A stretch of DNA of 62,000 bases, from contig NC_135569.1 in assembly GCF_964340395.1 (NCBI RefSeq), positions 8,054,040 through 8,116,039 on the forward strand. The letters run 5' to 3'. The position numbers were made by a program, and so were the translations under genes. The stretch comes from Glandiceps talaboti. Its lineage: Eukaryota > Hemichordata > Enteropneusta > Spengelidae. Below the pieces are notes generated by a model. The model worked only from the letters and a program-made list of their open reading frames with translations, ran no database searches and had not been told where the DNA came from. Shown one piece after another: positions 22,743 through 35,276 of this stretch; position 1 is the first letter of the stretch; each line of letters opens with the position of its first letter.

Positions 22743-22859
22743 ATTTCGCCTTTCGTACGTTTATCCTTCTGCTTCGCCTTCCTCTTTTCCTATATTAGTA
22801 TATATTTTCCTATATATTTTCAAATTAGTACACAGCACATGTGATTTATGAAACCGAGT

Positions 22860-23585
22860 TATGTAAAATTCAATATCGACATTATTTGAGAAATATTCCA
22901 TGCATGTAATGAACTTTAAATGGAAAAAGAACAACACAATTAAGAGATAGGACGATGGAGGTGTCTAGTCGATTTATGATAACAAACAAATCTCTCTGGA
23001 AAGGAAATTAAAATCTCAGTGTCGAACATAATTTGTTTTCATTATTTTCGAGGCTAGATAACTTTAATCATTAGATTCATTCACGCAAGTAATAGTTTTG
23101 TTACCATAACGACCGTCTAAATGGCAAATACACCAACCTGGATCATACCTAATACTAGTTTAGAGGAACAAATGCTATTCTATATTTTTTATAGCCGCTT
23201 GTCATTAATAAACATATTTAAAACATCATCTTATTTGTGCGTGTAACTACCCAGTGTGTTGAAAGGAGTGTAGCATGCAATGTGCGTTGGCTAAAACACA
23301 GATCCAGTGTGCTTTTATGGTCGTGCATGTGTGTATGTCCATTCGTGTGTCTTTTGTTGATGTGTTTCTGTGTTTCTCTGTATTGCTGTGTTCCTGTGTA
23401 TGCATACAGGTGAACAGCCTCAAGAAGAATTATTTCCATCACACACATGCTATAATAAAAGACAAAGATGTTGACGTTGATAACACCTCTTTTTCACTGT
23501 TGAAATCTCAAAATATATGACATCGATGTTCTCCCCAGGATTGAAGCCAAATTTGCATATTAATTTGTATATCAGACACCCATGT
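22860..23585. other. No confident feature
   Basis: A TGTG/TTGTGTT-rich stretch at about 23325-23405 produces ORFs on both strands. No gene supported. Confidence 0.45.
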
Positions 23586-23591
23586 TCATAA

Positions 23592-23767
23592 TGAATTGGT
23601 ATTGTAAACAATACTGTTACATTGTTTGCAACCACAAATGATCAATTCATAGTCACCCTGACCATTGTGGGAGGTTTATTTTATCAGTAGCTCCTGATTA
23701 GGTTTTACGATAACCACATATAATCCCATAGTCCTTTGCTTCTGAGCATGCTCAGTCTGGATTGCAA
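23592..23767 (+). mobile_element. Family A MITE, truncated copy (A3)
   Basis: It matches family A from gaattggtattgtaaacaat to ctggattgcaa. The outermost bases of the right TIR have decayed to a T run and the left TIR is missing. Confidence 0.82.
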
Positions 23768-24684
23768 TTTTTTTAAGTAACTTGACCAATATTTATATAG
23801 CACAGTGTGTGGGTAGAAATGCATGTCGGGTTCAATTTATAAAATCAAAGAGAAAAGTGCACTAATATAACTACAACCTCTGTGCCGTTAAGTTGTAAAG
23901 CCACTATCTATTTACTTTAACTTTGACCATCAGAAATCCATACTTATACTTTAAAGTGTTCATGATGTGATACCTCCCAGGTGTGACGTTGTTGTGATGG
24001 ATGTGTTCATGTAGAACTCTCTTACTGTTCCTTGAGATAACCGTGATGAATTGAAGCCTAATAGTCAGTGTATTGATTGCCACTTCATTGTCAAAGAGAA
24101 ATAACTCAAATGTAAAGATGTAATCTCGTGTCGAAAGGTTCTTACACAAGAAGCTGTGCTAATCCCATTCAATAATATATGAGATGGTTTGATAGGTGCC
24201 TGACTATCGAGATATAAAGGTTGGTATTTGTAAATGACAAAATAGTTAATCACGATATTTCGCGATACACATTCAATTTTTTTTTTTCATTAAATATCGT
24301 TTAAGTCTTATCTTTTCAAACTTTGCACTAGGCAACAATATATGTGATAAATTACCTCTTCCTCGCAGCTTAGCTAGGACGAACAAGGAGAAAGACATTG
24401 AATGAAGTTTTTTTCAGAATGACGTTTCTTATAGCGTAGCTGCGAGAATTCACAACCTTGCAGTCATCCTGCAACATTAATTGCTAGATGTCCCTTTTTA
24501 TTTCATATCTCCTTCCGTGAAAATTATGATAAATTGCCGCAGTAACCTTATGTGACTTAGTCTTCTCGCAGAATGTCTGCAAGAAAATGAAATACCGTAG
24601 GATCTAGGAGGCTGCATGATAGTGTCATTCTCGCATACCTATGCGAGGGAATGTTTTCTTGCATGTTCTCTCAAAGTTGAGATT

Positions 24685-24686
24685 AC

Positions 24687-24733
<47 letters not shown>

Positions 24734-24735
24734 TT
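24685..24735 (+). repeat. (TTTA)n microsatellite
   Basis: About 12 TTTA units, directly followed by a sequence with SINE-like features. Confidence 0.97.
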
Positions 24736-24858
24736 AAGTGTAACCAACCCACAGGCATTGCCCAATAACAGGAGGAAGGTTCAGTGTTAGTGCAGGAGGA
24801 AACCGAATACCCTAAATGAGTTCAAAACCCGACCGCAGTGGTAAGAGGCAAGTAGTGT
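24736..24858 (-). mobile_element. Possible tRNA-related SINE fragment next to (TTTA)n
   Basis: After the TTTA tail the sequence contains gcaggaggaaaccgaatacc and a block (gttcaaaacccgaccgcagt) whose reverse complement could be a decayed B-box region. A tail-first layout would mean minus orientation. The internal promoter is too degraded to be sure. Confidence 0.3.
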
Positions 24859-24970
24859 AGGTTTTAGGACAAACGCGCCCCAGACAACCCCCCCCCCCCA
24901 CCGGACAAAGGCCCCGGACAAATGCTCCCATAGGACAAGTGCCCCCCCCCCCGAACAAACGCCCCCCGAT
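24858..24970 (+). repeat. Solitary family C arm (GGACAAAYGCCCC cluster)
   Basis: It starts GGTTTTAGGACAAACGCG, close to the terminus GGTTCTAGGACAAATGCC of the element at 16.75 kb read in reverse. It holds about five degenerate units separated by C runs. No inverted partner is present nearby, so it is a solo end or a deletion remnant. Confidence 0.75.
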
Positions 24971-24980
24971 ACGACCTGTT

Positions 24981-25067
24981 GTTACTCCTGATTAGTTATT
25001 ACGATAACCACAGATAATCCCATAGTCCTTTGTGTCTGAGCATGCTCAGTCTGGATTGCAAGTTCCC
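24981..25067 (+). mobile_element. Family A MITE, right-end fragment (A4)
   Basis: The last ~87 bp of family A, ending GGATTGCAAGTTCCC then TA. It abuts the solitary family C arm, so the junction at about 24971-24981 records a rearrangement or insertion. Confidence 0.85.
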
Positions 25068-25069
25068 TA

Positions 25070-27900
25070 TTGAAGTATCTACATCAATAAATGTCTGGGT
25101 TGAACTTCCTGTCAGCAACATGCAATTTGACCTTAGCCACCAGCTTTAAGATCAAATGTCAAAATTGTATCTATTTGGTATATCATTGTCCATTCATATA
25201 ACAGCACATAACAAAAGATGAAAACATCAGAAAATAACAGTCACGTGTTTTATCCTTTTTGCATGTCATGCTTATTATTACTATAGTCATACTCTTTATG
25301 TAGCTGGTTTAGCAGACAAGTAATAATGCCAATGGCGTCATACTGTACTACGTTACTTAAAATTATTAGGGACAAAGCCAACATGTATGAAATCGATGGG
25401 GGGCATACCTTCTACGAAGACTTGTTTTTTGTCATTAATTGTGCTGTTGTTAGTTCCACCTTAGTTTCGATCACATAACCCATTGCCAAGTCGATTACCT
25501 CTGTTGACAAGTTAATCTTTATTGGACTCTATATATTTCTCTTTATCACAACACAAGACATCATGGTTGGCCGATGTCACCATAGAAACACGCAATACAC
25601 TCTTAAATTGAAAAAGCACTGAACATATGTCTCTTAACCGTGGATAATGACATATTTGATGTTCCTATTTCGTGTGCACATACTGGTTGTTGTTTTCCAT
25701 GTTTCTGTTGAAGCTGGTATGTTTTACGTTAGTCTACGAACAGATATAATGCTCATCGTAAGTGTTGATGCTGAATGGTTCAAAAGAGACTTGCGCATTT
25801 GCTAAATCATAAATGAAATAAAAGAAGCAATTACAAGCACTCGGAAATGCCAACATTCCCAGAGACCTCAGTCAATTTGAAGCATTTGTCAAGTAAGTAA
25901 AGAGAAGTCTTAACTGGCACGTGTTTTGTCTTTCTATAAATATCAGCATTTAAGGTGTGAAGTCGTTTTGTTCATTATTACTGCGGACAAGTACTAATAT
26001 CGCTTTCGACTGTTTAAAATTTTGTAAAAACATAAGTAATTAAAAGTTGCACCCCAGAAGACTTTCACATTTCATACCACGGTGATGGCGTGCTATGACC
26101 TAAAAACTACGTTAATAAAGAACAACATATTAAATTCTACTTAATATGTAAATTCCAGATAAACAATTCATTTGGACAAATGTTGGAGTATATATCAAAA
26201 TATCATTTGATCTGAGTTTGCATAATTCAAATTTCACTAAAATGTGACTGCAAACTAAAAGAAAAGAAAAATGAATGTTTTTCAATCGAACAACATCAGA
26301 ATATTGTGTGCTACAATCAGCAAATGTATGAAAAACATTCTTTATAAACCCTGAGTGATGTTTTACAAAAGGAAATCGAAGCTGTAAAATACGCATTTTT
26401 CTTCCCTTACAAACCTTTGTATTCAAAAACCATTTCACCGAACAAAATGCAGACTTGTCGAGCCTCAGTGGATGAATAGCCCAACTTGATATAGATTCAG
26501 TGTTGCTTTAAATACCTTTAGCAAGCAAACAATGACAATGTTGCCCCTGGGTTTATGAGTTCTCCCTTTTTAAAGGGTTCAAATTTGATTTCCAATTTCT
26601 TATAATTGAAAAAAATGTATTACATTTTCAGAAGCACAAATTAGGATTCTCAGTATAACAACAAATTTAATGAATGTGGGCGATGAGCAAGAAAGCTTAT
26701 TAAGCAGATCTGGTTAGAAAATTGCAATTTAGTCTAATTTTAACAATGAATATAAAGTCGTCCCTTTTAAGGAAACACTGATATTGTGAAATGAATTGTC
26801 CTAGGTATGTTTTTTATTAGTTTACCAAGTCCATCTAAACAGATCCACGAAGCACGAGATATTATTGCTTTGAAATCATATATTTTTCCCGACTTCATTG
26901 TTGGAAACTTTGGACGGCATCATATTCATGTGGTCTGTATGTCATGAAAATTATGTAAGGACTACAAGGTAGATGTATCGACAACAATATTGCTGAGGTG
27001 CATTGTACATTGTTACTATATTCGTTTCTTAACTTCCATAGCAAATTGAGCGCCTGTAGGACCTTCAAAATGCTAGCCAATAGGGTCATTGAGTTGAAGT
27101 GACCCACTCTGTTTTTTGACAGATTTCACACTGATGTCTTTATGCTGACCTTGACCGTGACCTCAAGGTCGAATGTCAATTAAGAGCCTATTCATAAATC
27201 TTAACACCTTAACACCTATTCACAATAATATCACACTAGGGCAATACGCACGCATAGTTTTGTGAATCGCCCCTTAATGCATTCATTTAAACACCTTCAC
27301 TCGGGTTTGTTATACTCAGGAGAGAATGAGAAAATCCTGACTGATTTTTCAAATGTGATCCAAAAATGAGATTGTTTACCAGTCATTGATCAGTTAACCG
27401 TGTGGTGTAGGTGGCATTTGATTCAGCTAACATTTTTTTATTCAGCAGTCAAACAATATCTTGAAGACTATTAAAAGAGTCAGTCGGAATAATTCGTAAA
27501 AGTGAATGACTCGTGTCCGTTTTATGAATAATTAACAGTCTGATAAATTATTACAAGAAATTGAAGAGATGCAACCGTTCAAAAGACACTTCATTCCAAC
27601 CCCTACAAATTAGTCTGTGTCATGTTTTGATGGATGACTCTCAGAGAATATTTTACAGTGGCTGGTTGAACGATTGGTTGTTGACAAAGAACAAGTATGT
27701 ATGGAGACAATAAATTGTGATGGTCTTTGCTGCATGTATGGTCTAGATAGTTAAGGTTAAATGTGTCTATTTAGCTCATTACATAACAAATCAAATGACC
27801 AAACAGATGTAGACACACGTTGCCGAACTATCTGTCTGAATTATTCGTTGACGGATTACATGCCTAGAATGATAAACAACTATATTGAATAAATTAAATG
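25070..27900. other. Mostly unannotated AT-rich DNA
   Basis: A short block at 27150-27175 (gaccttgaccgtgacctcaa) resembles the gacctt-type dispersed repeat at 17.9 kb. A small open segment at about 25848-25895 (LGNANIPRDLSQFEAFVK in one frame) precedes a GTAAGT donor but lacks a credible acceptor. Confidence 0.45.
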
Positions 27901-27905
27901 GGGCA

Positions 27906-28248
27906 ATTAAAGTTGCCAAAAGGATAAGATCGAGAAATGGGTATATATTTTGGATATTTAATTTATAAAACACGCTTAGTATGTTTTCTACTTCAAAAGA
28001 CAATGTGAAGTAACATATGTCAAGTCTTTGTTTGTAGCTCAATAAATTGCAAAACATTGAAGAACAAAGTGTAAAATGTATATTATTGTACGTACAATAA
28101 CAAACTTTTACAGCTTTTTGCAATTTATTGAGTTAAGAACACATAATTGGTATATGATGTTTTACAACATTTTTCTCAAGTAGAAAAACTTAGTAAATTA
28201 AAAATCCAAAATATATACCCTATTCCCATCCATTTGACAACTTTTAAT
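27906..28248. repeat. Family E long palindrome (~165-185 bp arms)
   Basis: The two halves are imperfect reverse complements over nearly the whole interval, centred near an exact 18 bp palindrome TTATTGTACGTACAATAA at 28083-28100. Shared arm blocks include gggtatatattttggat, ctcaataaattgcaaaa and ttgRcaacttttaat. Two ORFs, one on each strand, both encode IQNIYP because they lie on opposite arms. Single-arm relatives are at about 52973-53085 and 59411-59520. Confidence 0.82.
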
Positions 28249-28249
28249 C

Positions 28250-29230
28250 AAAACTTCTCAACCGAAATAAAAGGGTTTCTAGCCATCGATCAACTGAGAC
28301 GCTTCCGAACACCATTATATGAATATTTAATGAGTCTAAATAACTCGCCAAACTTTCCTGTATGTGTTGACGAGACAAAAACACACAATCTTCTTATGGT
28401 AACCCCCTGTCGTCAGTATCATATGACATGGCAACGCTAATGAATCTTGTGCAAAACCTGTGCCCGGTTTCAAATTTTCTCCATTTTCTTTTAGCCAAGG
28501 TATCAAACTTCACAAATGTCTGTAAAGCGAATTTGAATCACTGCGTTGGGAAAGCGTATGTAATTTCACGCTTGGCATTACTACAACGAGATAGATTATG
28601 TAGCTTCTTTCATGGGCTATGTGTCAAGTAGGAATTCCCTCAAAGTGCAATATTTCTAGACAAATTATACGAAATACTTAGTGGAGAAATTTACAGGTTT
28701 CCTTTAATCTATCATTTACGTTTCATGCGTTTTCACGGGTAAACTGCACCCCAGGAGCAACTTTCCCTGAAAATCAAATGTCTTCTATTGTCTTTTAACT
28801 GCCATATGAAAGCTTGTTCCTAGTTTTTTAAATAAATAAATGGAATTTTGGGGTTCACCTCGTTTCCAAGGTGTCAATCTTTTCCCATTTTGGATTCTGA
28901 AATGACTAAATGTTGATATTATTTTGAACTCTATTGAAAGCCTATGCACGGTGGCACCAGTTTTTTATTGATTTTAACTGAGAATAGGTTGAGTTTTCTT
29001 CACAGATCCAAACACAAAAACCAAGAATAAAGAAGACTACTCAAAACACATCAGATACTGGTAAGCATGGTCAATAACATACGATTGACATAAATATTAT
29101 GATATCTGATTTAGTTCGACTCCTGTTGTTGAATGACGGTTGGCGGTCATTTTGAAAAATGTCGGCCATAATGAATTTTTCTAAGGACTTGCGTTTTTTC
29201 ATAATTATCTCGCTAAAAGAAGTACACATA
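28250..29230. other. No confident feature
   Basis: Two adjacent plus-strand frames (to 28440 and 28631) lack splice or domain support. A segment near 29125-29180 (ggcggtcattttgaaaaatg) resembles a common invertebrate interspersed repeat but has no second copy in the window. Confidence 0.4.
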
Positions 29231-29233
29231 CCA

Positions 29234-29281
29234 ATGTATGTATGTATGTATGTATGTATGTATGTATGTATGTATGTATGC
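29234..29281 (+). repeat. (TATG)n microsatellite
   Basis: About 12 TATG units. Confidence 0.97.
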
Positions 29282-29787
29282 ATTTTAAACATTCTAACAT
29301 TTTATGCATTCTAAACATTGTAATACATTCGGTTACCTCAACACATAACCGAGAGTCCTAACACCTAAACACTTTGTTGTTTTCATTCAGTTTCCCTCGT
29401 TTTCCATGCATAAAAACTGCAAAATGCATTTTAGTATAAAGATGGTGTTAACAACAGCGTACAAAGGACACTGATCTGAACCATTTTAGAGGTTGCCCTA
29501 TATTAATATTGATTTACAAAGCTAACATTTGAGCTACCTTTATGGTGGAGGAGTACTTACAAGCTTGTTTGAACATGAGAGCGATCATAATGGCCAGAAT
29601 TCATTAAAACTTATTTTAGTAGTATTTACTGTCATCTGTATACTATATAGCAACCACGTACACACATCAGTACCACTTAACGACGCTAGCTTTATAACTC
29701 TGTTGTGTCCACGTTCGCGTAAATGTTTGATGCACCCACCTTTCCTTGCACTGTCCACTCTATTCACATGTTATCAAAGACATAATA

Positions 29788-30028
29788 GGGAACTTGCAAA
29801 CCCGCCATGTTGAATGTTGCATCATGGGAAATGTGATAGTAAATACTAAAGAATCGGTATTGTACACAATACTTTACATTTTTTGCAACCACGAATGATC
29901 AATTCATAGTTACCCTGACAATTGTGAGAGTTTTTTTATTGATAGCTCCAGATTAGGTATTACGATAACCACAGATAATCCCATAGTCATTTGCGTCTGA
30001 GCATGCTCAGTCTGGATTGCAAGTTCCC
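29788..30028 (+). mobile_element. Family A MITE, full-length reference copy (A5)
   Basis: 241 bp between TA dinucleotides (29786-29787 and 30029-30030). Its termini are GGGAACTTGCAAACC and the complement of GGGAACTTGCAATCC. It contains the GAGCATGCTC palindrome near the right end. This copy defines the family used to recognise A1-A4. Confidence 0.9.
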
Positions 30029-30166
30029 TATTCATGGCTTTAAACGTAATATTTATTTCAAAGGAGGAAAAGTTGAGTTTATATTTTCGTCGTTCTTTCT
30101 GCATACTAAAATGTACTCACAATCTTCTACTTACTGATGTCTACTTAACCATAGCTTGCAACTGGC

Positions 30167-30640
30167 TGAGCTAAAACCTGGTATTAAGATATAACTTATG
30201 GACGAGCCAATGAGGTAATTTATTACACATACCAAAAATGTACAGGAACTAACAATGCCAGAACACACATTTTGGTGTCATAGAAATCATGCATCGACAT
30301 TGATATCATACTAAAATAGTTTAATGAAGAGTTTTTGTTAGTATTTTCTTTTGAGTAAAAAGCTTATAAACTCATCTTGTGCCACTATAATACCCTTACC
30401 GTTCTAGACCAACATTGTTAGGATCATGAATCGTATCTAACTCAAAACTTACGAATGAATAACAGAAAGTCAATAAAACTAGAGACATTAAAATTATCAC
30501 AAATTAAAAAGAACTTATTTGAGGTATTTTAATAAAGTCCATGTTAGTTTATGTCGCTAAAGCACACGGCGTGTTATATTTCGTCGTATTTCATGTAGAA
30601 ATAAAATGTTATCCAGTAATATTTAAATGAAACTTCTTTT
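30167..30640 (+). repeat. Family D dispersed repeat, copy D1
   Basis: It shares, in the same order as 34670-35280, the blocks cctggtattaagatata, ctaacaatgccagaa, atgcatcgacat, ttataaactca and ataaaatgttatYc. Identity is patchy, so it is old. It has no coding capacity. Confidence 0.7.
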
Positions 30641-30649
30641 CAAATACAA

Positions 30650-31390
30650 TCTATCTATGCTCTATATGACATTCTAGTGCATGCTTGTAAAACATCAGAA
30701 ATCCGTACAATCCACATTTAAATTTTCCGTTCATTAAGATGTCTGTTGCTAATCTAGATTTGCGTGTTGTTTAGAAGGGAGACAAGAAATTGGAAGTTTT
30801 ATTGGTTATTATCGATGAAAAATGTAATTTTGGAATGCATAGTCAAACTCTGTGGTTATTATTTTCTAGACGAAATGATGATTTTTCTTCAACCTATTTT
30901 GTACAGTGTCATTTGAGATTTCATCACAGATTAAAAGGGCAATTACCTTACACGACAGTGAGTGAGAGCAGTCTCTAAAAAAGGTCATTTCACTTGTTTA
31001 AAGGCCAGGGTTTCAATGCCAGGTTATCACATTAGTAATATCTTATCAGTACAGTCATGTGGATTACATAGGATCATGCTTTTGTTTTGGGCCAAACATT
31101 ACTATATCTGTACAAGGTCACTGTTCCCACACCTAAATATCAACCCTAGTTCGAACTGGGCCTCAATATTCTGATTTGACGACCTGTTTCAGCGTCCACC
31201 TACCCGCCCTGTAATGGAGTATCTATGCCAATAGATGAATGAGCTAGTGTTATTTTCGAAAGTGTCCGTGTTTGGTGACAACCCTATAGCAAGTGACTTC
31301 AGTTTAATTAAATCTATGAACATGTGCAAGAAGTAAAACTTATTAAAAACATACAATTTAGACAGAGGTATGGATCAATCATGACTTTTC
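30650..31390. other. No confident feature
   Basis: Short ORFs at 30790-31174 have no domain or splice support. Confidence 0.45.
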
Positions 31391-31424
31391 AATAATGAAA
31401 ACCAATTGTGTATGATGTGTGTTT

Positions 31425-31480
31425 GTGTGTGAATTGTATAGTGTGTGTCTGTGTGTGTGTGTGTGTCTGTGTGTGTGTGT

Positions 31481-31520
<40 letters not shown>
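31425..31520 (+). repeat. (GT)n tract with 18 nt higher-order period
   Basis: GT repeats are interrupted by TCTG at about 31447, 31465 and 31483, giving an 18 nt super-period before 17 or more pure GT units. Confidence 0.95.
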
Positions 31521-31524
<4 letters not shown>

Positions 31525-31529
31525 CTTCG

Positions 31530-34500
31530 TACCTTAAACAGGCACCGTAGGACAATCATGTTGTCTTCGCAGCAACCATCAGCAGAGTACTATAATACAT
31601 AAATTGTCAGAGCGTCGCAATTCTGTGTACTCGTCTCTAAACAAAGGTCCGCTATGCTTGCATATATGATGACGTAAACTGATCAATATAAATCGTGTAA
31701 AAATACAGTGGCTTGACCACAGATGTCGGTTTTATACAGTTTTCATTAAAATCACGTCAAATACTACGATACACGTATAGCTAACATTAAAGTAGAATTA
31801 TTGTAGAACAACAATTGCGATATGATATTAATATTCAATTATTCAATGATGATATAAAAGAGTCGGCAACATATTGTGAGTCTCTCTCACTAAATCCTTA
31901 TATTGACAGCTAGAAAGGTTTTCACGTGTTTATCTGTATGTCTGTTTTTGTATTTTTGACTGATGTAGAGCTTCATAAAATATGGCCGATATAGATAAGA
32001 ATATAGCAGACCATTAGATGTATATGTTTTAATATATAGGTATTAGTATTAGCTCTTTGTTGCAGGAAAGCCGGCAATCTATAAGTGGGTTGACAATACG
32101 GAACATTTCCCTGTCACGTGATGTAACTCTCTTACCAAGAGTAATCTATAAATATGACATGTCACTTATATAGAGTAACATAAATGAAGATTGCTTAAAG
32201 TAGGACAAGCTATCTTTTATCAGTTTTTTACTCAAGTGAAAATACTTTAAAAAATTACACTCCAGTATAATGTTAATGTCAATGTATGTCCTCCTACAAC
32301 ATATCGACTGTCTTCTGAACAGTTGATTGCATAGTATGGATTCCCTGAACATTTTATGATACATAGATAAATTACGTCATCGTTTGAATTCACTCAATTG
32401 CAAGTGGTGGCTAAGTATGCATCATTTAGTACTTTACTGTGAGTATCTTTTAAATATGCCGCAAAATACATGCCCTAATACGTGTAAACTGCTCTAAGAA
32501 GCGTGTGTCCCCTTAATAGGAAAAAACAATATATACATATAAAGTACGTATATAACTTAACGTTAATGACATGCCAATATCGGATTACACGCGATCTACC
32601 GTACCGGTAGTGACCGTTACCATATATTCGTCGTTTTTTTCAACGTAAAGTACTGATATATTTTCATTTGTTCAAGACCAGGGTGTTGTTGACTAGAAGG
32701 ACATCCTCTAATTGAGATAAACTGTGTTTATGTGTTACAAAGACAATGAAAGAGAAACGCGAAGTTTGCTGAAACAGCAACGACGCAACGAGATACCACT
32801 GACATCTGAAAGTCTAATTCGATTCACCTACTAGCTGTTTGTAGTCTGTGTTTGGATGACTTATTTACACATACGCATGCACAGATTAAAGTGCTGAAAT
32901 TATCAAAAGAATTAAATTGCTGTTTTAAAAGAATTTGAAAGCTTTCAAGAAGGGTTTGGAGTCTACTTTAACAACGTAACAGCAAAAGCTTAAACAGTTT
33001 ATTTTCTAGGCACACTTATGTAAACAACAGCTAACTGCATTAGGGAAAGATAGCTCGATATTTAACATCTGTTTACGTCATCATGTCTTACAACTTTATA
33101 TACTATAAAACACAATTGCGGGGCTTTTTTACAGTATTCATTAATGTAGATGGTATTAACGGTATCTATTCTAGAATTTGACAACATTTGGCGATTTTAG
33201 GCCAAATAGCCGTCAATTCGCATTACCTCTTACAATGTAAAACAGATTTTGTGATAGAGCTTTCTAGATAAAGATGACTGCAAATAGTTTATCTTTTAAC
33301 TAGCACTAACCTTGAAGGAGTTCTTTTACACGACAACAGATCTAGACAGCATTGGAAGTCGGTCAAGTGTAAAATTCGATATGTCACAGATTTGGATGCT
33401 GACAGGAAGTAACTGACACATCATGCATGAATCAAGACTTTGACTCGATCAAGAATTGATGTATCGTTGTATGGAGATGTTAGAGGTGAAATTAAACCAA
33501 GAGACTAAAATTGCTGAAGTCTGACCTTCCCACTTCGCTTACACTTAACTGTAAACGGGAAACAGTCCCTACAGTGCCAGCTTGACATGTGAGATTCCAA
33601 TATTATATCATTGGGAATTGATCGCATTCTTTATCAAGATGAAGGGAAAGGTTAACTTCGTTCCCTGTCATTTCATGCGTCTTTATGTGCAATTTCTGTT
33701 TAATATATTCCCCTTAAATGTGATACGGGCCTCAAAATATCTTTACGAAACCTTGCCTAGCGGGTGAATATTTAGCATAATAACACAAAACATATATATA
33801 AGTCAACTCCAATTATATGGCATATATAAAGTTATGTAACCAGTATCATCCAGTACAAGAGGTGCATTATTAAAATGTCTATGTTGCTGACACTGAAGTA
33901 TAAAAGAAGGATGCACAGAATTGTATCTCTGCGATAAGCATTGAACCAGTCTTTTAATCGTTAATCAAGTGTTCTTACGGATTGAATATTGACGTGACTA
34001 CACGAGACAAAGTCTGACAAGGGAGAAATATTGATATAAACTGTGCTCTAGGAAGAATCCCTACACTAATGTAAAGATTTTTTCTTCAAAGTAGTCTTAG
34101 ACTACGCGATCGAATTTAATTCAATCTTATATGACGAAATACTCCCAAATCCCAAACAAGAGCTTGACTACATGTGTACATACTTTAGACCCAAAAATAC
34201 ATATTCATTAAAAAAAATCCGCTACCACTTTATCGCCAAAAAATTTAAGTATGTTTGTTGAATATTCAAACTGATTATTTACGAGTACCTACTGATGTGA
34301 AACAAATGCAAATGTCATATATGACTATTTTATCGATTATCATTGTTTGACAATATAGCCTGAATACTTACAGTTTTCAAGAAGGTGTTGATACCACCTG
34401 CCATGATTAAACTAACGAATTTATGAAAACAAATCTGAAATCCATCTTGAGTATCTTCGATAGGAAATGTATAATGACAACTGCTGTACTGATATACACA

Positions 34501-34665
34501 AACATATTATTATATAACTAAATTTGACTGACACCCTAAATAGTGTTCAGTTACAGATGGTGTATTTCGAGAAATTACTAAGGAAAATGTTCTACTGGTA
34601 AACTAAAGCTAATATTACTGGCATGTGGTAAATTATACATCCTGTAATCAAGATAATGTAAATAC
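31530..34665. other. Unannotated AT-rich DNA
   Basis: No long non-repetitive frame has splice support. Small palindromes such as taccgtaccggta (about 32598-32610) occur. I see no second copies of sequence elsewhere in the window. Confidence 0.5.
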
Positions 34666-34669
34666 TGAA

Positions 34670-35216
34670 TGAGCTGAGTGTATCCTGGTATTAAGATATA
34701 TCTTAAGTTATAAACAATCCGATGACGTAATTCATTATATTGTTCAGCAAATACCTACAATACTATCAACTGTTCTAACAATGCCAGAAGACATTTTAAA
34801 TGTTATAGAAACATGTATCGACATCAAAATTATACTGGAACGTGGTTTTATTTAAGTATTTTCAATTTAGTAAAGCACGGTTATAAACTCAGCCTGTGAC
34901 CTTTTAAGAGATAATGTTCTACTGTGAGTATAACTATATCAACACTCATATATAGATTGCATCACCATATTGCAATTGTACTTTTACGTTCTGTCTGTTA
35001 GCTTCCAGATAGCCCATATGCAATTATACCATGCAAGTTGAAGACAAAATATATACAAATATATACTCTAGTTGTTCTAAGTCACGACAGCACACGTCTA
35101 TGTCACACGTGTCTACGTCACTGGTTCTGCTGTGTTCGAAATATGAGTCAAAATAATTAACTTCAGCGATTTTTCTTTCATATCACTAGCGCTGGTATGA
35201 AATATGTTATTCTCCA
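34670..35216 (+). repeat. Family D dispersed repeat, copy D2
   Basis: Homologous in block order to 30167-30640. Its end abuts the hairpin element at 35217, and the flanking motif ttattctcYaatattt also borders the right arm of the 58.7 kb hairpin element in inverted form. Confidence 0.7.
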
Positions 35217-35276
35217 ATATTTGTCTTAATTCAGTAGGAAAATACTCGTGACCTAAGGGTCTTGTCACTACGAGTC
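35217..35276 (+). repeat. Hairpin element copy lacking the SINE (empty-site copy)
   Basis: It begins AATATTTGTCTTAATTCAG, continues aaaatactcgtgacctaagg, then cttgtcactacgag. It matches the left half of the 58728-58780 element and then, without interruption, the first bases of the right half starting at 59166. It therefore shows the state before SINE insertion. Confidence 0.75.

Noticed and set aside
22509-22844. 111-codon ORF with a poly-His and poly-Leu stretch
   Set aside because: The runs are the ACC/ATC/TTC trinucleotide repeats; no flanking domain or splice support.
25848-25895. Short exon reading LGNANIPRDLSQFEAFVK before GTAAGT
   Set aside because: The upstream AGs lie in an A-rich context with no pyrimidine tract, and 18 codons is too short to judge.
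27791-28440. Two ORFs on opposite strands sharing IQNIYP
   Set aside because: They are the two arms of the family E palindrome.
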